A DNA stretch of 64,000 nucleotides, from assembly GCA_020746995.1 (NCBI GenBank), contig JAGPXD010000001.1:248001-312000 (forward strand). The letters are read 5' to 3'. Shown in pieces: positions 56,395 to 64,000 of the stretch. The stretch comes from Plectosphaerella cucumerina. Lineage: Eukaryota; Ascomycota; Sordariomycetes; Glomerellales; Plectosphaerellaceae. Numbering within the stretch: the stretch's first letter is position 1; each line of letters begins with the position of its first letter. The position numbers and the translations under genes are program-made. The notes beneath the pieces were generated by a model. The model had not been told where the DNA came from. It searched no databases and saw only the letters and a list, made by a program, of their open reading frames with translations.

Positions 56395-56910
56395 ATGGCC
56401 AACGCCGACCAAACCACCCGATCGAAGTCGAAGCTCGTTGCAGCTACCCAGGGCCAGCGACTGCCCTTGTTCTACAACGTCTTCTTCCTCCTGATCGAGC
56501 CCTTCTCCGCGCTCGTCGGAGCATACTATGCGCACTTCCAACCGGAGGAATATCTGCGTCTGACGCATGCCGCGTCGCTTCCATCACCGCTCCCGCTCGG
56601 CACGACGGTCGCGCTCTCGCAGCTCGGCAACCTATATCTCTTCTTCGCCCTCAACGAGGCACTCGTCCTGCGGTCGACATCCGACCTGACGGTGTGGAAG
56701 ACAGTGCTGTTCGTCCTGCTCATTGCGGACGTGGGCCATCTCTGGACCGTCCGGTCGCTGGGATTGAGCATCTACTACAACGTACTGGCCTGGAATGCCA
56801 TCGATTGGGGAAACGTGCCCTTCGTCTACTTTGGTGCTACCATGAGGATCGCGTTCCTCGCGGGCGTCGGCTTGGGAGCGCCACAGACACACAGGAAGCG
56901 GTCGTCGTGA
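56395..56910 (+). CDS. Small four-span membrane protein (DUF7704-type), 171 aa
   Basis: One exon. Start chosen at 56395 (MANADQTTRS) rather than at in-frame ATGs upstream, since a typical short hydrophilic start leads into LPLFYNVFFLLIEPFSALVGAYYAHFQPEEYL, a signature I associate with DUF7704. Four helices: FFLLIEPFSALVGAYY, VALSQLGNLYLFFALNEALVL, VWKTVLFVLLIADVGHLW and FGATMRIAFLAGVGLGA. The family is fungal and uncharacterised. It lies 433 bp downstream of the DUF7702-type gene on the same strand; co-function is not shown. Confidence 0.75.
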   Translation: MANADQTTRSKSKLVAATQGQRLPLFYNVFFLLIEPFSALVGAYYAHFQPEEYLRLTHAASLPSPLPLGTTVALSQLGNLYLFFALNEALVLRSTSDLTVWKTVLFVLLIADVGHLWTVRSLGLSIYYNVLAWNAIDWGNVPFVYFGATMRIAFLAGVGLGAPQTHRKRSS

Positions 56911-58129
56911 ACCAAACGTGTGGGTGCCAGGCCGCTGCAAATAAGCCCGAGCAGCTCGTCGATGACCCGACCCGGTGTGCGGCGTGCGGCGCCAAATCCA
57001 ACTCCTCCTCCGGTGTCCCGACACCTGAGAGCCCAAACCGCCAGAATCCCGATCGTACCCACCGTGTGCCTCGAGTTGGCAGCGCCAGAACCAGGCGATC
57101 CAGGCGAGTGACAGAGGAATCTCGGTGCTGGAGCCCGAGCCGTTGCCGACGTGCCTCGCGCCAGTGTGGGTTCTGTTCAAGGAGCACGCCCCCTATTTTC
57201 GCCAGTCGACACCCCTCGACTCTTGTCGCAGTTGTCGCCCTCGGAAAAGCACCTCTGGCTCTGGGAAGAGATGGGCGGGCAAGCGACTCTTTATCATTGC
57301 GACAAGGGGACCCGTCGGCAATCTGTACCATAGCCATTGCCTCTCGAATGCCTGTCTCCTCGTCCCACCAACGATGGACGGATGCTGGCACGACCTGAAG
57401 AATCCTCCTGCTCGGTCTTCGCTGTCGTCGGTGGCATCTCACCCGCAGACCCCAATTCCCCAACTCTGGACCCATCAAAAGGCCCCGTTCAAAGCTTCTT
57501 ATTGACGGAGAAACCGGCACCGGGGTCGGAACATCCTCCGGACAATTCCTCCCCTTGTTCCCCTCGTCCGCTAAGCGGAGAGTCGCGGGGGCTGGGCGCT
57601 GTGGACGACTGTCCTCGATACCCCTCCAACCCTCGAGACCAATCGCTGTTCTTTGCGGCACCCGATGGGTGGGCAACCCAAGTTGGTGCACAGCCTTGAC
57701 AGCGTCCTGAAGAGGCACCTCCGGATCGGCTTCACACTGCCACTGCCTCTGCCTCTTGCACAGCGAGAAGCAGCTGGGGCGTGTCTCACTGCGCTCACCC
57801 CAGTAGCCTGGCCCAAGTTACATCATGGGAACCCACGACCCCTTGGAGTCGCGCCGACGTGCCCCTTGCGACCTTGCCCCTCCTTCCCACGAAGGCTCGA
57901 CGCGGGGCAGAGCCAGAGCCAGAAAGTGAGGGCGCCAATCTCGAGGTGGGGGTTGACGGAGTGATGGCAGCAAGCTGTTGGCCTGCTATTCTTTTATTAA
58001 CCTCGGGCTGCCTGTCTCGTCGTCGTCCGCGTGCTCTCTCCCCTCTCTCCTCCTCTTCCTCCTCGATTTCCTGCATTTTCTGCACCCATTGATACCCCCC
58101 TCGTCATTCCTCTTCCAACATCATCCATC
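56911..58129. promoter_or_regulatory. 1.2 kb upstream of the alcohol dehydrogenase, with CT-rich leader
   Basis: No supported gene. The last 100 bases (about 58035-58129) are rich in CT and TCC runs, common just before highly expressed fungal genes. Frames elsewhere are random-looking. Confidence 0.45.
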
Positions 58130-59374
58130 ATGCCTTCTTACCCCGAGAAGTTCAGCGGCTTCCAGGTCAACAGCGCCGAGACCTGGCAGGAGTTCCACAA
58201 GCAGGAGTTCGACCCCAAGCCCTTCGGCGACTACGACATTGACATCAAGATCGAGTGCTGCGGTGTCTGCTCCAGCGATGTCCACACCGTCCGTGGTGAC
58301 TGGGGTCCTCAGCCCTACCCCCTGGCTGTCGGCCACGGTGAGTTCTCGCACCTTCGCCCCCCTGCGCGCGCCGTGAGGCTATCGCGTGGTGACTCGGCAT
58401 CGGTTTCTGACCCCTCCTCCCACAGAGATCGTCGGCAAGGCGATCAAGGTCGGCCCCAAGGTCACCACCGTCAAGGAGGGCGACCGCGTCGGTGTCGGTG
58501 CCCAGAGCTGGGCCTGCCTGAACTGCAAGCAGTGCAAGAACGACAACGAGACCTACTGCCGCGACCAGCTCGACACCTACGGCGCCACCTGGCCCGACTC
58601 GGGCGTCGTCTCCCAGGGCGGCTACTCGTCCCACGTCCGCACCCACCAGCACTGGTAAGCCAGCCCTCCATACCTCCCTACGTCCCTACTACCCAATAGG
58701 CTCCCCATGCTGACTTCACCCCAAGGGTATTCCCCATTCCCGACGGCCTCCCCAGCGAGATCGCCGCGCCCATGCTGTGCGCCGGTCTGACCGCCTACTC
58801 TCCCCTCGTCCGCAACGGCGCGGGCCCCGGCAAGAAGGTCGGCATCGTCGGCGTCGGCGGCATCGGCCACTTCGGCATCCTCTTCGCCAAGGCCCTGGGC
58901 GCCGAGGTCTGGGCCATCTCCCGCACCCGCTCCAAGGAGGCCGACGCCCTCAAGATGGGCGCCGACGGCTTCATCGCCACCGCCGAGGAGAACTGGAACG
59001 AGGAGCACAGGATGACCTTTGACCTCATCGTCAACACCGCCTCGTCCTCCGAGGGCTTCGACCTCTCCACCTACCTGACCCTGCTCGACGTCCACGGCCG
59101 CTGGGTCGCCGTCGGCCTCCCCGGCGGCGGCGGCTTCGAGGTCCGCAACCAGGACTTCCTCCCCAACGGCTGCCTCATCGGCTCCTCCCACCTGGGCAGC
59201 AGGCGCGAGACCCTCGAGATGCTCCAGCTCGCCACCGAGAAGAAGCTCTTCACCTGGGTCGAGAAGATCCCCATCAGCGCCGACGGCCTCAAGCAGGCCA
59301 TGCAGGGCGTCGAGGCCTCCAAGGTCCGCTACCGCTACTGCATGACCGAGTACGAGAAGGCCTTTGGCGCATAG
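58130..59374 (+). CDS. Zinc-dependent alcohol dehydrogenase, ADH6/CAD type (361 aa)
   Basis: Exons 58130-58337, 58426-58654 and 58726-59374, 362 codons. The medium-chain ADH pattern is complete: catalytic zinc CGVCSSDVH (Cys47) and GHE (His69-Glu70), structural zinc CLNCKQCKNDNETYC (C100, C103, C106, C114), and Rossmann GVGGIGHFG. It resembles yeast ADH6/ADH7, NADP-dependent reductases of aromatic and branched aldehydes. Codon use is strongly C-ending, more than in neighbours, and the 5' region is CT-rich; high expression is an inference. The first intron (GTGAGT..CACAG) splits GHE, a common site in this family. Confidence 0.93.
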
Positions 59375-59896
59375 GGGCGCCAGGCCGTGACTGTACAGCT
59401 ATGATGACATGAATAAAAGGCGGCTTGATGACAGCGACGCGTTCTGCTGGTGATCTCGTGATGATTGGGCTACACGTGCGAGCAGTAGAGTGTTGGAGTG
59501 TAGAGTTTCGCATCGAGTCATTCCAGGCTTGAGTCAAGCAGAACAAGAAACACCACGGCGAATGGAGGGGTCGCTGTCGCCGCGGGGTCGGGTTGGCCGT
59601 CCCACGCCGCCAGTCGCTGCCAGATGACAAAGCTCTTCCCGCCTGCCCCTCGTTTCCCAAATAGGACTAGTGCGGGGTTGTCGCCACGCCGCCCGTCCGC
59701 CGCAAATCGAAGCACTGCCGCCTCTTTGAACATTATGACTCCCTTGACGTGACACGGCAACCCTTCATCGCGCCTCGACTTCGTTCAAAAGCAACCTCAG
59801 CGATCGTCCTACCTGCAATCAAGCATCCACTTTGTTCAATTCGAGGCACGAACCAACCCTGATTATCGACACCGACCGACGCGCCCATCTGCCATC
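59375..59896. other. Intergenic between the alcohol dehydrogenase and MetRS
   Basis: No supported gene. It holds the 3' end of the dehydrogenase and the promoter of MetRS. Confidence 0.45.
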
Positions 59897-62437
59897 ATGG
59901 CTTCCCAACATCCCATCCTCCCCGTCGACGGAAAGAAGAACGTCCTGATCACCAGCGCGTCAGTTCCGCCTCCCTTCTCGCACACGGTGCCAGGAACTGG
60001 GCTCAATTGCTGACCCTACCAGTCTTCCCTACGTCAACAACGTCCCCCATCTCGGCAACATCATTGGCAGCGTGCTGTCCGCCGACGTCTTCGCCCGCTA
60101 CTCCCGCGCCCGTGGCAACCCGACCATCTACATTTGCGGCAGTGACGAGTACGGCACCGCCACCGAGACAAAGGCCCTCGAGGAGAAGGTCGACCCCGAG
60201 ACCCTTTGCAAGAAATACCACGCGATCCACAAGGAGATCTACGACTCGTTCGACATCTCGTTCGACATCTTTGGCCGGACGCCCACCAAGCAGGGCACCG
60301 AGATTGTCCAGGCCATCTTCACAAAGTGCGTTCCTTCAATTGGCGCCCCCGGCGCACCACTTCTTGCTAACCCGATTTTGCCAGGCTCTGGGATAACGGA
60401 TTCATCGAGGAGCGCGAGACTACCCAGCCCTACTGCGCCGTCCACGGCAAGTTCCTCGCCGACCGTTTCGTCGAGGGCGAGTGCAGCCTGTGCGGATACG
60501 CCGACGCCCGCGGCGACCAGTGCGACAAGTGCGGCAACCTGCTCGATCCCCTCGAGCCCGAGGCCGAGGAGGGCGCCCCCAAGACCGACGACGACGTCGC
60601 GGCCAAGGCCACCGGCTGGCTCATCAACCCCCGCTGCAAGCTCGACGGCGCCACCCCGGAGAAGCGCAAGACGAAGCACCTGTACCTCAAGCTGGACGGA
60701 CTTAAGGAGCCCCTGGTTGAGTGGTTCCACGGTGCGAGTAAGGAGGGCTCCTGGAGCACCAACGCCATCAGCATCACACAGGCGTGGATCGACAAGGGTC
60801 TGAAGCCCAGGGGCATCACGCGCGACCTGAACTGGGGAATCCAGGTCCCGACCGACGTTGTGGGCAAGGAGTATGCGCTGAAGAAGTTCTACGTGTGGTT
60901 CGATGTGAGTGTGGTCCGAAGGGGTGCAAAGCAATTTACTGACGTGTTGTTTCCAGGCTTGCATTGGTATGACTTCATCGGGACGATGCTGAAGCGCCAC
61001 TGACATGATTAGGCTACGTTTCCATCACCAAGAACTACACTGATGGCCCCGACTCGGGACCCGACGACAAGTTGTGGGAGAAGTGGTGGAAGAACCCCGA
61101 GCAGGTCAAGCTGGTACGTTCTCCGGCTCCGAGCATTAGATCCTTTGCTGACCGATGACAGTACCAATTCATGGGCAAAGGTTCGTGAAACGACCATGTG
61201 GTGATATTGCCTCCCGCTGACCAGCTAGACAACGTCCCCTTCCACACCATCATCTTCCCTGCCTCCCTCATCGGCACCGGTCAGAACTGGACCAAGCTGC
61301 ACAAGATCTCCACCACCGAGTAAGCCTTGCGCCTCACCGGCTGAAGCATTGTTAAGCTGACATCCTCAGATACCTCAACTACGAAGGCGGCAAGTTCAGC
61401 AAGTCCAGAGGCGTCGGTGTCTTCGGCACGCAGGTCAAGGAGACGGGTGTGCCAATCGACGTGTGGAGATACTACCTGCTTTCCCGCCGTCCCGAGGTAT
61501 ATCCCCAATTCTAGGGTATCGGCCGCCCGGTACTGACAACCTCCAGACCGCAGACTCGGAGTTCATGTGGCAGGAGCTGGTCGAGTAAGTACAACGCAGA
61601 TGTCATCTTCCGGCCTCGCTAACGAAACGCAGTGGCAACAACAACGAGCTGCTCAAGACTCTCGGCAACTTCTGCCAGCGCGTCATCAAGTTCGCCGCCG
61701 CCAAGCTCGACAGCACCGTCCCCGACTACACCAAGCACGGTCTTGACGACTACCTCAAGAACCACGTCGAGGCTGTCAACGGCCTGCTGGCCGAGTACAT
61801 TGCGTTCCTGGAGAACTGCAAGATGAGGGATGGCCTGAGGATCATCCTCGCCATCGCGGCGCTGGGTAACAAGCTGCTCCAGGACAACAAGCTCGACAAC
61901 AAGCTGTTCACCGAGGAGCCCGACCGCTGCGCTGCCGTCATTGGCGCCGGCCTCAACCAGATCGCGCTTCTCGCGCACCTCATCAGCCCGTATCTGCCCA
62001 CTACGTTCAAGGGAATTTTCGAGCAGCTGGGCCTGGACACAGTGGCCGCCATCCCCGACACCTTTGCCGTCGACGCCATCAAGCCCGGCCACAAGCTCGG
62101 AGAGGCCAAGCACCTGTTCACGCAGATTGCTGCCAGCAGGATTGAAGAGTGGAAGGATGCTTTTGGCGGCGAGGAGGTGAGGAAGCAAAAGGAGGAGGCT
62201 GCGGCCAAGGCTGCTGAAAAGAAGGCTGCCAAGGAACGCGAGAAGGAGCGGAAGCGCGCCAAGAAGGAGGCGGAGAAGGCTGCCAAGGCGGCTTCGGAAG
62301 CTTCTACCGCTACCCCTGCCGCCACCCCTGCCACCGCAGGACCCAGCGTCGAGTCTGCCGAGAAGACGCTCGACGCCGACCCGGCCATCGAGGGACTCAC
62401 CGAGGCGATTGCCAAGACAGACGTGCACACGTCGTGA
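59897..62437 (+). CDS. Methionyl-tRNA synthetase, cytosolic (691 aa)
   Basis: Ten exons: 59897-59958, 60023-60325, 60385-60904, 60957-60966 (10 nt), 61013-61113, 61162-61180 (19 nt), 61229-61319, 61370-61496, 61547-61584 and 61633-62437; they sum to 692 codons. Class I signatures are PHLGN (30-33, HIGH-type) and KFSKSRG (377-383, KMSKS). The CP zinc knuckles are visible (CSLCGYADARGDQCDKCG, with a second CAVHGKF). The anticodon-binding helical domain follows, then a lysine/alanine/glutamate-rich coiled tail (KKAAKEREKERKRAKKEAEKA). It charges tRNA-Met with methionine in the cytosol. No N-terminal GST-like domain is present. A 10-nt exon (GCTTGCATTG) is required for the A-C-I-G sequence and frame. 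This is a single-copy housekeeping gene. Confidence 0.95.
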
Positions 62438-63364
62438 AGGCGGACTGTCGTGGACTTTTGTGCTTCAGGACAATGGCGGGCGGAGCGGAGGCGTTGCGGT
62501 TGGGTGAGTTTTGGGGGGCGAAACGGATGATGACGGCGTGGCCCCGTCTCGTGAATAGATATCCCGCCCCAGAAACACAAATGAAATGGCCTGCTCATAC
62601 GTCCCCATTCTAATTTTCCGTGAGGCGTCATGGGACCTGGACCGTCGGCTGGGGTCCCCGCAACGGACGACCTGGGCTGGGGAGGGGGATCGGCAGTTGG
62701 TGCCCTGGAGATGCAAGTCGGAGTCTGGACAGGCGATCCAATGGGTGCTAAGTGTTTCCGACGGTAGTTGGCGCCAGATCGAAGAGCCCCGCGCCGTTTT
62801 CCAGGAGATGCGGAGAAGAGCCTGTCGGTCTCGGGAGAAAGGGAAGAGATGTGTCGAGAAATAGAGAGGGCTGGCTGGACAGCATGACATGACAGGATCC
62901 TCTCCGGTGCTTCCCCAGGTTCCGGCGGGCCATACAAGAGCCCCGGACCCACCTGTGACGGTTAAAGACGACGGTCATCCTTGGCCGGGGCCCCGGATCG
63001 AGCGGCGTGGCCGAGCGCACCTACTCAGATCGTCATAGCTTGGCATGGTCAAGGTCGTATGCAGGCGGAGCTCTGGAGTCGGATTGAGGGGATGTTCCTC
63101 GGCCGTTCGGGCCATTGGAGCGCGGCTTCAGATGAACATGCCATCATTGCAACGCTGCTTGGCAGCCGATGCCCCAGAAGAGGTTGGTCCGACTGTCCGA
63201 GGCACCCGCCGGCGATGTCGCGATCTATGCATAAAGGGACCGGCGCCCTCGTGGCCGGATACGACCTGTCCTTTGATGAAGCGTGCCTGAATCCGTGCAA
63301 CCCTACGACATCCCAGGGTTCCGATCATCCGAAATCTCCCAGATATTCGTATCGTTCAGCAGCC
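62438..63364. other. Intergenic, 3' of MetRS and promoter of the GH43 gene
   Basis: No supported gene. A frame that continues into the GH43 start codon begins at 62981, but its first part has no family similarity and is treated as 5' leader. Confidence 0.4.
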
Positions 63365-64000
63365 ATGGTCGTCGCAAAGACTCTCTCGGCGACGCTCCTC
63401 CTCTCGTCCCTCGCCTGCGCGAGATGGGTGGTACCCGGCGCTCGATGGCGGGACACAGACGGCGAGATTATTCATGCCCATGCAGGCGGAATCACGCGTG
63501 ACGAGGAGACCGGAAAGTTCTTCTGGTTCGGAGAATACAAGACTCAGGAACAAGTGGAGGGTGGTGGTGTCTCGGTTTACAGCTCCGATGACCTAGTTAC
63601 CTGGGAAAACCACGGTCTCGCCTTGAGTAAGTGCCACTGGTTGAACCTTGGGGAGCCTGGCTAACGCGTCGCAGCCCCTGAGGAAGGCCACGAGTTCATC
63701 TCCCCCGAGATGATCATCCAGCGTCCCAAGGTTGCTTACAGCAACAATACCGGCGAATACCATGTGAGTGACCCCTTTCCTGGTCTCTTGGTGGCCGTTC
63801 TAATGCTTCATAGATGTGGTGGCACGCCGACGACAGCACGTACTCCCTCCTGCTCCAGGGTCTCGCAACATCGCCCAACATCACCGGCCCCTACACCTTT
63901 GTCGACGCGACGGCGCCGCTGGGCAACTGGTCGCAGGACTTTGGCATGTTCACGGACCGCAACGACGGCCGGACCTACTCCCTCTACTCCAACGGCGACC
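63365..64000 (+). CDS. Secreted GH43-family glycoside hydrolase, N-terminal part (gene runs off the right edge)
   Basis: Exons 63365-63626, 63675-63763 and 63814 to the edge. A signal peptide (MVVAKTLSATLLLSSLACA) precedes the GH43 blade I (RDTDGEIIHAHAGGI, with the catalytic-base Asp region; GKFFWFGEYKT), followed by SSDDLVTWENHG, ISPEMIIQRPKV and MWWHADDSTYSLL. The order resembles the galactan-exo-1,3-beta-galactosidase-like subfamily of GH43 (H-A-H-A-G-G plus G-x-Y-Y/F-x-F-G). It probably trims plant or fungal arabinogalactan or xylan side chains outside the cell. About 170 of an expected 450-500 residues are present, so the subfamily is tentative. Confidence 0.8.

Noticed and set aside
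63001..63364. Upstream in-frame extension of the GH43 start
   Set aside because: No family similarity before the signal peptide at 63365; treated as leader.

Overview
The window looks like nuclear DNA of a filamentous ascomycete, most likely a Sordariomycete. The genes are split by short (about 50-75 nt) GT..AG introns with CTAAC/CTGAC-type branch points, coding GC is high with C-ending codons, spacing is about 1-3 kb, and the gene content is typically fungal (ERG24, ERG2, GH3, GH55, GH43, F-box/WD40, an SCS3/FIT-like protein, an MRL1-like receptor). No operon, CRISPR array or convincing tRNA/rRNA was seen. Exon models were built by hand; most sum to a whole number of codons, which supports them.

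Layout. (1) 1-14.4 kb is an accessory-looking block: a metallo-beta-lactamase-fold hydrolase with a long C-terminal extension (-, runs off the left edge), two very large intron-poor proteins of unknown function (about 1,432-1,458 aa on - and 1,203 aa on +) diverging from a 0.9 kb spacer, and a lectin-like beta-propeller (+). (2) 15.3-21.4 kb holds a small zf-met2-type zinc-finger protein, a secreted epoxide hydrolase with an in-frame TGA, and a secreted GH3 beta-glucosidase. (3) 23.7-31.3 kb holds ERG24, an MRL1/ATG27-like receptor, Ap4A phosphorylase and a Myb/SANT-like nuclear protein with SPK repeats, followed by 3.6 kb without a gene. (4) 34.8-39.3 kb holds a FIT/SCS3-like ER membrane protein and a secreted GH55 glucanase. 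(5) 42.4-50.6 kb holds an F-box/WD40 protein, a secreted LVIVD/choice-of-anchor-B-like protein and ERG2. (6) 52.5-64 kb holds an acyl-CoA dehydrogenase, two small multi-pass membrane proteins, a zinc alcohol dehydrogenase, cytosolic methionyl-tRNA synthetase and the start of a secreted GH43 enzyme.

The strongest unusual signal is a pair of related spliceosomal introns in two unrelated genes 37 kb apart: the metallo-hydrolase (1586-1767) and the GH55 glucanase (38632-38808). They match at about 82% over the first 77 nt and again at the branch point/3' splice site, are about 180 nt long (other introns here are mostly 50-75), and each folds back on itself. Removing each restores the expected protein, in phase 1 and phase 0. 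This is what introner-like elements (introns that multiply by insertion) look like.

Shared themes: two ergosterol enzymes (ERG24, ERG2), which are the two classical morpholine fungicide targets; three secreted glycoside hydrolases; and secreted or accessory proteins of unknown role. The genes look like independently transcribed units. The one plausible functional grouping is the 1-14.4 kb block, and that is inference only.
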